From assembly GCA_977017575.1 (NCBI GenBank), contig CDRNVI010000053.1:248001-312000 (forward strand): DNA of 64,000 nt, read 5' to 3'. A model generated the notes under the pieces. The model saw nothing but the letters and a program-made list of their open reading frames with translations. It made no database searches and was not told where the DNA came from. Source of the stretch: Paramoeba atlantica (lineage: Eukaryota > Discosea). The translations under genes were made by a program, and so were the position numbers. Below are positions 48,233 through 56,395 of this stretch, piece after piece; within the stretch, counting starts at the first letter, position 1; each line of letters begins with the position of its first letter.

Positions 48233-48577
48233 GCACTGAAAACCTATGTCTGCCCTTTCCGCAGGATTGTGTATTGTTTTACTATGCGGTGTGACCATGC
48301 AATTTTAGGTAACTTATACAATTTGTGGTAACTGATACAATCTATGGTTACTTTCCAAAACCCTATTTTCGCATACAATTTGTGGAAACTTATACAATTT
48401 ATGGTAACTTATACAATTTATGGTAAATTTCCCCCGGGTTTTGACGGATTTTGATGACATAGCGCGGTACGTATACGTGTGCACAAAATTTCTCAAATTT
48501 ATATTATTCCAACGATCCTTCACCTACGACATGAGATTCATATTTCTTTGATTCCTATTTCACATCTTTGCACAACC

Positions 48578-50365
48578 ATGGAAGAACTCAATGAAATCAA
48601 AGAGCTATTCGCCGGGGTGTGTCCCCGTGTCCAGTGGAGCCTTATGGAACCCACAACTCGTATCCCGCCCATGATGGTTCCCCCTATTTCCATTAGTGAG
48701 AAATATGCCACCTACACGCGAAATTCCCTGGATGACGAATATCTCCGCGCCCTGCCGAAACGCGTGTTTAACAAGATTGATGTTACGGCAATGCTGGACA
48801 CGGACAAGATGGAGCAAAACTACACGTATTTCCCGGAGGGACAACATCCACCCCCTTCTCTTCGAGATATTCTTCACCGACATTGGGATGACGCGCCGGT
48901 CCCCGAGGTGTTCTTGTGGGAGCCCATCTACACGGAGCTCAAAGGGGAGGATAATGAGGGACTCGCAGGGGTGGTGACATCGAATGGAAGTCCACGAAAT
49001 GTTTCCTATACCACCTCGACGCGGCCCATAAGTGCCGCGCAGGATTTGACGGGGCTGGAGGATAGGGCGAAGTGGATAGACAGTGGTGAGGAGTGGGTTC
49101 GAGGCGTTAATCGTACGTTTCAGAGAGCAGCCGCAGTGGATAGAGAGTGGCGCTCCTATTTGACGAATATTCGTGAAGACCGGTTGGGTATAACACAGGT
49201 CTCCAGTTGCGCGGGAAATTCTAGTGAAGAAATGGACAATGCAATCGAGAGTCTCGTACACGACCTGAATAACAGCATGACCTCACAAAAGGAAATCAAT
49301 CCTTCGGAAATGAAAAGTGGAGCTGTGGAAAATGTCTCTGGTGAAACCCCATCGGATATCTTACTGGAACCATCTCATCACACAGCTCTACGTCTAGCAC
49401 GGCGTATGAAATCGGAAATTGACCAATTTGGACGTCCATCTGAAGCATTTTCTCGTGATCTAACGCTGTATTACCTTCAGTGCTGTATAGGCCTCCCTAA
49501 GAGTGTACACATTTGGCTGCCCTTCATAAATCCAGACACACTTCCCTTAATTAATGAGAGGAGCCCAAATACAGGCGCAATAACACGGTTTCATGTGCTT
49601 TATAAAACGCTTATGAAGTTGAATGACCTACATTCCGAATGGTATACGAAGCAATGTAATTTAGCACCTCTCGGTGATTTCGTCAATGAAACTCCGTCTG
49701 TAGACTCACAGCCTACGCAGCCTATGTCCCTGACACAGACTCAGACAACATCTACATCCGCTACTACTACCTCCACACCACAGACTTTGAATTCTCAAGC
49801 AACAGATGCAAACATTGTGAGCGCGACCCCCTTCAAAGATTTCCGCTATCTCAGGCATCCCTCTGGGTCGCGATCCATCAAGCCTCTCTCCGTGCTTCCC
49901 ATCCATGTCCTCCCAGAAGGGGAGCACGATGTTGTGCTGCGGGTAGCTAACCCGGAACTCCTCCCCCTGCGTCGTATGCTACAGGGCTCCGCGTTCGCCG
50001 CAATCGAACGGGCTGCGGTTGGAGGTGGCACGTTGTTAGAAATGTTCACTTCCCAAACAGAAGAGTCGGAAGAACCAATTTCAAACGAAGCGGCAGAGTT
50101 CGAGCAAAGTGCTATTTCGGATTCAGTCACAGGCGCGGCGACCCCAGGGATGATAGAGACGCACACCGTACGGTCAATGCGGTTGTTTGAGTCACACACG
50201 GTGGTGAAACCGATGCCGTTACACGAGCGGGTCCGCTACATGGCAATGGCGCCGAGTCCGGAGGGTAAATCCATGCTAGCGTGGAACGTAGGGTCCGCCG
50301 CAGAGGTATCGCATTTTACAAACCAGGAGGCGCGCGATATGGTTCGCACGCTAGTTTTAGAATAG
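48578..50365 (+). CDS. Unknown 595-residue protein
   Basis: I do not recognise this protein. It starts MEELNEIKELFAGVCPRVQW; residues ~20-120 contain many Pro and aromatic residues with PPISISEKYATYTRNSLDDE and PKRVFNKIDVTAML. A helical middle is followed by a Thr/Ser/Gln-rich linker (~370-410). A second ordered block begins at ~425 (DFRYLRHPSGS, LPIHVLPEGEHDVVLRVANP). No signal peptide or membrane segment. I chose the ATG 99 bases inside the open frame, because the upstream part is AT-rich spacer-like sequence. Codon quality and a uniform frame support a real gene. Confidence 0.6.
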   Translation: MEELNEIKELFAGVCPRVQWSLMEPTTRIPPMMVPPISISEKYATYTRNSLDDEYLRALPKRVFNKIDVTAMLDTDKMEQNYTYFPEGQHPPPSLRDILHRHWDDAPVPEVFLWEPIYTELKGEDNEGLAGVVTSNGSPRNVSYTTSTRPISAAQDLTGLEDRAKWIDSGEEWVRGVNRTFQRAAAVDREWRSYLTNIREDRLGITQVSSCAGNSSEEMDNAIESLVHDLNNSMTSQKEINPSEMKSGAVENVSGETPSDILLEPSHHTALRLARRMKSEIDQFGRPSEAFSRDLTLYYLQCCIGLPKSVHIWLPFINPDTLPLINERSPNTGAITRFHVLYKTLMKLNDLHSEWYTKQCNLAPLGDFVNETPSVDSQPTQPMSLTQTQTTSTSATTTSTPQTLNSQATDANIVSATPFKDFRYLRHPSGSRSIKPLSVLPIHVLPEGEHDVVLRVANPELLPLRRMLQGSAFAAIERAAVGGGTLLEMFTSQTEESEEPISNEAAEFEQSAISDSVTGAATPGMIETHTVRSMRLFESHTVVKPMPLHERVRYMAMAPSPEGKSMLAWNVGSAAEVSHFTNQEARDMVRTLVLE

Positions 50366-50595
50366 TGAGAAGGATGGTCACGAAGGCAGCCAACGTTCTC
50401 TGCATGGACTGTATGGAGTTCTCTTGTTACCACAGCTCTTTTCTCCTTGCTGGAAAACTATGCCAAACACCAAAAATACTGTAATATCGTTTGATGTGAG
50501 TATTATTCACTTTAAGTCCCTACTGAGCTTTGAAAACCAGAAACTCTCTTTAAAAAACACAAAACACCCTTTGCGTTATTTCAAATTTTCTTCTC

Positions 50596-51687
50596 ATGTC
50601 AACGGACAAGACCCCCTCCTACCCCTCCCCAACCCCCCCATCTCTCCCCTCCCCCCCGTCCCCTACGCCCCCTCCTCCTCACCCCACCCCCCTCCACGAC
50701 CTCACCGACCCACTCCACCACCTCCCCTCCCTCGATGCCCCCCCTCCCCACCCCCCACGCACCACCACCACGGGATCCCCCGTAATCCCCCCCTCCCCCC
50801 CTCCCCCCCTCCCCCAGCTCCCGTACCTCACCTCCCCCTCCCCCCTCCCCGCCGCCACCACCGGCGGCTCCCTCCTCCCCCTCACCTTCTCCGCCCCCCT
50901 GGACCCCGGCCTCATGCCCTACTGCCTCCGCCTCGGCTCCCCCACCGGGCGCCGCCTCCTCCCCTGCTCCGTGCTCAACCCCTCCACGCTGCTCTTCGTG
51001 GCCCCCGCCCACCCCCTCGGGTGTGTCAGCCTCACCGTGCTCTGCGGCCCCGGCCCCGCGGTCCGGCCCTACCCCGGAGGCCGCAGTCTGTGGCTGGAGT
51101 ACGGTGCCCCGGTCCCGGGGGACCCGGAGCGCCGGAACGAGGCCGTGCTGCGGGAGCTGCAGCAGGTGGTGAGGGTGCTGACGACGCAGAGTGGTGGGGG
51201 TGGGGGTGGGGGTACGACTACGGTGGAGACAAGAGAGCCGCCCTCGAGGTTAACCTGTCATGAGGTGAATTTCATCAACTCTTTGACGTATATTGACCGT
51301 CCCGCGGCGTCGGTTTCGCAGATCTCGGAGATGGGGGAGAGTAAGGGGGAGGAGTGCGGTGGGGATGATCTGGCGAGTCTGGAGGAGGAGATGGGGGAAG
51401 GGGGGGAGGTTAGTCGGGAGCCGTGGGCTCGAGGAAGCTCACCGGTTTCGTCGGGGAGAACGCCGAATGGGGGTTCTGCGCCGTTGTCGTTGACAAAGGA
51501 AATGTTAGAGCAGCTCACTAAAGCGCAGAATATTTTCTTGCAACCACTGATGCGGACACCGTACATGAGTACACAAACACATGACGTTCCTTCGGGGGAT
51601 GTGGACGACAATTCCAGTCGGTACACGTACACCAATAGCGTGGTGCCTCCGAGTTCGCCGCGTGACATACTTTCTTCAACAATGTAA
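50596..51687 (+). CDS. Pro-rich protein with possible beta-sandwich domain
   Basis: A 363-residue protein. Residues 1-85 are almost only Pro, Ser, Thr and His, so disordered. Residues ~88-175 look beta-rich (LPLTFSAPLDPGL, STLLFVAPAHPLGCVSLTVL) and loosely recall IPT/TIG immunoglobulin-like domains, but this is weak. A short helix (~180-200) and a Ser/Glu-rich tail follow. No signal peptide or membrane span. The DNA switches abruptly from nearly G-free, C-rich sequence (50620-50880) to G-rich sequence (51060-51420). Start is the first ATG, following a T-rich leader. Function unknown. Confidence 0.55.
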   Translation: MSTDKTPSYPSPTPPSLPSPPSPTPPPPHPTPLHDLTDPLHHLPSLDAPPPHPPRTTTTGSPVIPPSPPPPLPQLPYLTSPSPLPAATTGGSLLPLTFSAPLDPGLMPYCLRLGSPTGRRLLPCSVLNPSTLLFVAPAHPLGCVSLTVLCGPGPAVRPYPGGRSLWLEYGAPVPGDPERRNEAVLRELQQVVRVLTTQSGGGGGGGTTTVETREPPSRLTCHEVNFINSLTYIDRPAASVSQISEMGESKGEECGGDDLASLEEEMGEGGEVSREPWARGSSPVSSGRTPNGGSAPLSLTKEMLEQLTKAQNIFLQPLMRTPYMSTQTHDVPSGDVDDNSSRYTYTNSVVPPSSPRDILSSTM

Positions 51688-51961
51688 AAAAGAAAATTGC
51701 TTGCTAGTTTGTTCTGTATATTTTAGGGGAATGTCATTGGGAGTGATTTGTCTTCTAAGAATCCGCAAGCATGCATACTGCTTGCCGATGAATTTAGTAA
51801 AGAGTCGTACACATTTCCATTCTAGAGCCCGAATAACTAAACCGTTAGTTACATAACCGTTACATAAACCGCATTCTTGGAACGTAAGTGTGGCTTTTTT
51901 TGTAAATGTTCTCGTCGTCAATGCGCTTGCCTTATTTCTTTCTGAATGTCGTTCTTTCATC

Positions 51962-52438
51962 ATGAATTTTAGCACTCGTCTCCTTAAAGAGTGTCGCGAG
52001 GCTTCACTCTCCACCGATACGGATATTGTGCTCCGTTGTACCAGCAATGACATGTTACAGTGGGAAGCGAAACTCCGGGGTCCTACGGACACCCCTTATG
52101 CTGGAGGTCAATTTCACCTTGTGCTTCAACTTCCTAAAGACTATCCCATGGCTCCACCCCTTGTCCGGTTTCGCACGCTCATGTTTCACCCAAACATACA
52201 CCCCATCCACGGGGAGGTCTGCTTAGATATTTTGAAATCTGACTGGACCCCTGTGTGGACACTGCGTAGTGTATGTCGGGCAACACAAACATTACTGGCC
52301 CACCCGGATCCGGAGAGTCCGTTGAACTGTGATGCAGGCAACGCACTGCGAGCAGGGGATGAGGTTGCTTTTCATAGTTTAGCAAGGTATTACACGCTCA
52401 CCTACGCTACCGAGAAAGGGCAAAAAGAAGGGAATTGA
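51962..52438 (+). CDS. PEX4: Peroxin-4 type ubiquitin-conjugating enzyme
   Basis: A 158-residue E2 enzyme. The UBC fold spans the protein: WEAKLRGPTDTPYAGGQFHL, YPMAPPLVRF, FHPNIHP, and GEVCLDIL with the catalytic Cys87. The C-terminal signature TLRSVCRATQTLLAHPDPES followed by PLNCDAGNALRAGD is specific to PEX4 (plants: LQSVCRAIIALMAHPEPDSPLNCDSGNLLRSGD). PEX4 monoubiquitinates the import receptor PEX5 at the peroxisome or, in kinetoplastids, the glycosome. That allows receptor recycling by PEX1/PEX6. Start is the ATG after a pyrimidine-rich leader; the frame opens 72 bases upstream only from a GTG. Length is typical (about 155-185). Confidence 0.85.
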   Translation: MNFSTRLLKECREASLSTDTDIVLRCTSNDMLQWEAKLRGPTDTPYAGGQFHLVLQLPKDYPMAPPLVRFRTLMFHPNIHPIHGEVCLDILKSDWTPVWTLRSVCRATQTLLAHPDPESPLNCDAGNALRAGDEVAFHSLARYYTLTYATEKGQKEGN

Positions 52439-52619
52439 AATTTCTTGTCCTGCAAAATAATACGCATCTTGTATGCTTTCGGAAAATACTGTATAAGTTT
52501 GCACCCGATTTATCTCCACAGTTAGATGCAATATGGAGGGATTTTGAATACAACCATCGTATTTATCGAACCTTTAACAACTTTGTTTTCGTCATAATAT
52601 TTTAAAACCTGTATATATA

Positions 52620-53557
52620 CAGGGGTGCGAATCTAAAGGTGGGGGGGTCTAAAATTCGTAAAAATTGTCCAATTTTGGAAAATAATAGCGCATTGGATAG
52701 CTCTCACAGAGTTGTATGTTTTAGGACAGGTAGCTTCCGGGGTTTGGGGGGTACCCCCCTTTCATGTAAGGGTCAAAAACACATATTGCAATGCTTTAGT
52801 GGTGTCAATAATTTCTGTAATTTGGATTGCAAAAGACAATTAGTAACCACAGTGCCCCCCGTTCCGACTAATAACAATTTCACAACGCTTCCTGAAACTC
52901 TTCAACGTTTTCTGAACCGTTGCAGAGTGGGTCTGTTTCAATTTAAGGAAAGACCCCTCAATAGCGGCTTCCAGTTGCTGTCGATTTCGGGGTCGAAGAA
53001 GATTTTTGTCTGTGTCCATCACAGACCAGAAGATCGCTCCAGCTCTCTACGCCGTAAACAAGGTCATACCCCTCGTCGACAAGCTTAAGATCCACATCCA
53101 GGAACGCAGGGGTAACCACCGTCGAAACACGCTCTCGGGATGCCGTTAACACGTCACCCGTAAGGGTAAAACGTTCAATCCAACGTTTTACAGTGTTCTC
53201 ATGAACACCAAAGTGCTCTGCCGTAGCGGAGTACGATCCTGTGCGCTCGTATTCCGCCACCAAAAGCATGCGGTGGCGCTCTTTGACGGGGCGGGGGAAG
53301 AATACGATCTATCGCTCAGTACTCCACGGGAAGTCCTCGAGCGAGCGCGCTTTTGGGGCATTTTCTAGTAAAAAATGTAATTTCTGCAAGGGAAAAAAGC
53401 GAAATATGGTATCAAAAATATGTACGTTAAAATCGCAGGATTTTAATGCGCCTAAAACATACAACTCTGTGAGAGCTATCCAATGCGCTATTATTTCCCA
53501 AAATTCGACAACTTTTACGAATTTTAGACCCCCCCCACCTTTAGACCCGCACCCCTG
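52620..53557 (-). mobile_element. Tc1/mariner DNA transposon, internally deleted
   Basis: A 938-bp element with ~106-bp terminal inverted repeats, 52620-52725 and 53451-53557. They begin CAGGGGTGCG and are bounded on each side by TA, the Tc1/mariner target duplication. On the minus strand, 53269 to about 53100 encodes a helix-turn-helix (GSYSATAEHFGVHENTVKRW). Further on, 53040-52840 in another frame encodes a Tc1-like C terminus (FWSVMDTD, PRNRQQLEAAIEG, CEIVISRNGGH). The catalytic DDE core between them is missing and the two parts are out of frame. The TIRs differ by only a few bases, so insertion is fairly recent and the copy is non-autonomous. Confidence 0.85.
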
Positions 53558-53605
53558 TATTTTTTACTGGTTCCACAACATTATTAGGAGAGTATACGAG
53601 TCAAA

Positions 53606-54535
53606 ATGGAGACCATACGGCCCGCTTGCTCACGTGTGCAATCCATGACCAACCAATCCATGACACAGCTATTACAAGGTGTGGGTGAGGTCGAGAATCG
53701 GGTGCGAGTGATTACGGCGCAGCTCGTGGAGGAGAATGCGCGGCGAAATACTCATAGCAGAGACCTTCAAGCTCTGCAAGCAGAGGTGAAACAATTGGAG
53801 TATCGCGAACGTGACGCTAAACATCACTTAGAAAATGCGATCACGAGTCAAAAGCAATAAGAAGAGGAAGTAGCCCGGATGAAAACGTTACTGGCAGAGG
53901 TGAAACAACAGACCCCAGTTCTGATCTCCTTTGAAGAGGCACGAATAGAAAAACTGGAGAAAGAAGCACAATCGTTGCGCACGCAAGCAGAAGAGCTACA
54001 ACGTCTTCCTGAGACGTGGTCTGATTTTGGGGATTCCGCAGATCGTGAACAGCTTGTAACGGTGGAACGCAAGCTTGCGGAAGCCAAAGAAAAGCTGCAA
54101 CGAAGATTGGAACAACAAATGGCCTGCACAGGATGCACTGCACCATATGAAAATTCGGTGAACCCGTTAAACCTTGATGAAATGCAACGTAGAGCTGAAT
54201 TAGAAGAGAAGATTGATAGTGTAAAAACAAAACGTGCTTTAGACACTGAAGCCCACAAAAGAAATATGAGCACTGTTTCACGAGAAATTATGATTCTGGA
54301 AGCTAACCTCAAACGAATGGAATGTAATGAACTTCCCGCAGGGAGTGAAAATGAATACGAGGGGTCACAAAATACCCGACAGTCGAGTGTTGCCGACAAT
54401 TTGAAAAACGTGGAAAACCAGTTATCAAAAGATAAGTTGCTTTTGGAGTCTCTGCACAAACAATTGGCCATGAAGAAGTGCGAATCTTGCATGCAGAATG
54501 AAGAGAGCACGGTAAATATGTCAGCAAACGTATGA
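53606..54535 (+). CDS. Coiled-coil protein split by one in-frame UAA
   Basis: Two same-frame segments, 53606-53860 (84 residues) and 53861-54535, are separated only by TAA at 53858-53860. The heptad pattern runs on through the stop (ENAITSQKQ, stop, EEEVARMKTLLAEVKQQ), and an ATG lies 18 bases after it. The combined product would be about 309 residues of Glu/Leu/Lys coiled coil. A C-x2-C pair lies mid-protein (CTGC) and another near the C terminus (CESC). No family is recognised. The stop could be a true termination with reinitiation, a read-through codon, an inactivating mutation or a sequencing error. It lies 49 bases from the transposon end. Confidence 0.5.
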
Positions 54536-54999
54536 CTCTAACAAAAGCTCTTTGTATGTGTAGGGTAGGTAGATAAAAAAAGTTCCTTGTATGCATAGGA
54601 CAGGAGCCTAAATAGAGAAATTATGGTGGAAAAAAAGACGAGCATATTTATTGAACTTGCACCTCTTTGGATGACCCGCCGCTTTTTTTTAACGCGTTAT
54701 CTTGCCAATTTCTTTTTTTATATTGCATTACAGGACACTTTTGAAATACATCTGGTTTCTTTTTTTCTAAAACAGTCAATTCGTTTGCAAACCTTTATTC
54801 CTCCTATTTACCTTTGCTTGATAATTTTTATTGAACAGGGTCCAACAGAATAGAGCGACACAAGACACATTACTTTGACATTGCTATACAGTATCGTACA
54901 TTGCAAACTTTGAAGTCGCTGAAAGAATTGGTTTCACAAACTACTTAATGTAATTCACAAACTACTTAGTAATATATATTTTTTACTTAAGCTACTTAC
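54536..54999. other. Spacer, nothing recognised
   Basis: A 464-base T-rich spacer. A 76-codon open frame at 54623 is Phe/Ile/Leu-rich simply because of T content; I do not accept it as a gene. Confidence 0.4.
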
Positions 55000-55827
55000 A
55001 TGACAGCTGAAGGCAAAACCTCACGTTGGAGCAAAGAAAAATATCCCACACATGGTGTTCCGACTTATTTGCCACAAGAGATGTTACTGGAACATGATGG
55101 AAAGGCCACGCGAGCGGTGGTATTGCGAGCGCAACTGCAGGATATGGAACGGCTTCGCGAAGCGCAAAATATTGATATCTACTATGCGCGACGTCGGGAA
55201 TGTTCTCCTAATGATAAATGGGACGCCAAAGGACATCGAGTAAATGTGAAAGAGAAAATGTTCCTTGAACGAATGAACCAAATCCGCGCTGAGATAACAA
55301 ACTTAAATGCGGAGGCACATGGTCGAATTCCTGATGCCCAGACGAAGGAGATTGTCCATAAAATATATTTCACTCGTAGGCAGATGGAGGAAAGGCTTCA
55401 TGGAGCGTTGATCGGCGTTCGTGGCAAGACACAACAAGAACTGGAACGGGAGACCAATTGTCGCATTTTACTTGCTGGAAAAGGAATCTCTAACAATGCC
55501 CGACACCACGCATCGCCGGAAGATGCGGGCGATAAGCCACACTGTAAAATTCTTGCACCAGATGAGGAAACGCTGCAGCGTGCCATTGCAAAGATACAAT
55601 TTTTGTTGAGCGATGATCCGGAGGCTGAGGCCTTGCGAGATGAAAATCGTCGCCGTCTGGCTATTGCGAACGGGACCTATCGAGAGGATTTATGGCGTGC
55701 GCGAACTGTGAAGTCTAGCATAACGTCGTTGGATGGAAATTCTGCGAGAGACACGCACCCAGATGTCGGAAAGAAAGGAGAGGAAACAATGGACCAAGAT
55801 GTTAGGGAATTTCTTAAACAAGTGTAA
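55000..55827 (+). CDS. SF1: Splicing factor 1 / branchpoint-binding protein
   Basis: A 275-residue SF1/BBP homologue. Residues ~6-110 form the SF1 helix-hairpin: SRWSKEKYPTHGVPTYLPQE parallels the family SRW...PGMPTxIP, and NDKWDAKGHRVNVKEK parallels the PIYNSxGKRLNTRE motif. A KH/QUA2 domain follows (~125-225) with GVRG as the GxxG loop, CRILLAGKG and the LRDENRRRLAIANGTYRED tail. SF1 recognises the intron branchpoint and binds U2AF65; in kinetoplastids it serves SL trans-splicing. The zinc knuckle and Pro-rich tail of animal and yeast SF1 are absent, as the protein ends soon after QUA2. Start is the first ATG. Confidence 0.85.
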   Translation: MTAEGKTSRWSKEKYPTHGVPTYLPQEMLLEHDGKATRAVVLRAQLQDMERLREAQNIDIYYARRRECSPNDKWDAKGHRVNVKEKMFLERMNQIRAEITNLNAEAHGRIPDAQTKEIVHKIYFTRRQMEERLHGALIGVRGKTQQELERETNCRILLAGKGISNNARHHASPEDAGDKPHCKILAPDEETLQRAIAKIQFLLSDDPEAEALRDENRRRLAIANGTYREDLWRARTVKSSITSLDGNSARDTHPDVGKKGEETMDQDVREFLKQV

Positions 55828-56395
55828 TGGGTGGAATGAAATAGACTGTAGAGTGAATTTTGGGAAGATGTCTACATGAATCCTATGCATAAACAAAGAT
55901 AGGGTTTCTTGCCTTGTTGGTACTTAGCCTTCGCTCATCCTTTCTTTCCCCGGCAACGGGCATACTCTTACTCTAAATTTTTATACCCGTTGCCGGCAAG
56001 CGCTCCTCTACTTTGCTCCACCTCTATTTTGCTGAAGCAGGGGCCGTGTGATATAGGGATTGCGCTTCCGGTTTTCTGCACCTACACATGACGACTGAGC
56101 TCTGTGCGCCTGGGACCTCAGCTCTGCGCGCCCGCAAATCATCAGCGAGGGCAATCGCTCACGTTGTCCACCCGTGCTGTTGGGACAAAGACATTGTGGG
56201 TAAAGCTCTGTACTATAACTGATTGATAATATATACTTTCATATACAGAATTTTTTGTAGGTGCATTACTGTATCCAATACACGGTGTAGTGCGGACAAT
56301 TACGGATAAAAGATTAGAATAATTTTTCATTTAGCAAAAGTGGTACGATTCTGTACAATGTACACACCGACGGAACCCTTGGAGAGTAATTCTTG
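55828..56395. other. Spacer with one strong hairpin
   Basis: The 568-base spacer contains arms CCGGCAACGGGCATA at 55950-55964 and its complement at 55982-55996 (one mismatch, 17-base loop). Two near copies of GAGCTCTGTGCGCC lie at about 56096-56130. No gene seen. Confidence 0.6.

Larger units (their letters stand above)
46987..48430. mobile_element. Putative foldback element with 19-bp terminal repeats
   Basis: A 19-base unit close to TATAAGTTACCATAAATTG is tandemly repeated near 46987-47046 and 47592-47634. The reverse complement (CAATTTATGGTAACTTATA) is repeated at 48301-48354 and 48371-48430. The clusters thus mirror each other around a 0.7-1.3-kb centre. The interior holds further inverted repeats at 47319-47432, 47883-47960 and 48201-48232. 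No open frame with transposase features is seen, so a non-autonomous foldback element or nested insertions are likely. Nothing else is found in 46702-48577. Confidence 0.55.

Noticed and set aside
50676-51012. Gly-rich minus-strand frames opposite the Pro-rich gene
   Set aside because: Complement of a C-rich coding segment; no start context or domain.
52639-53648. Plus-strand open frames across the transposon
   Set aside because: They cross TIRs and spacer and oppose the recognisable transposase fragments on the minus strand.
54623-54853. 76-residue hydrophobic frame
   Set aside because: Hydrophobicity follows from T-richness; no sequence around it suggests a gene.
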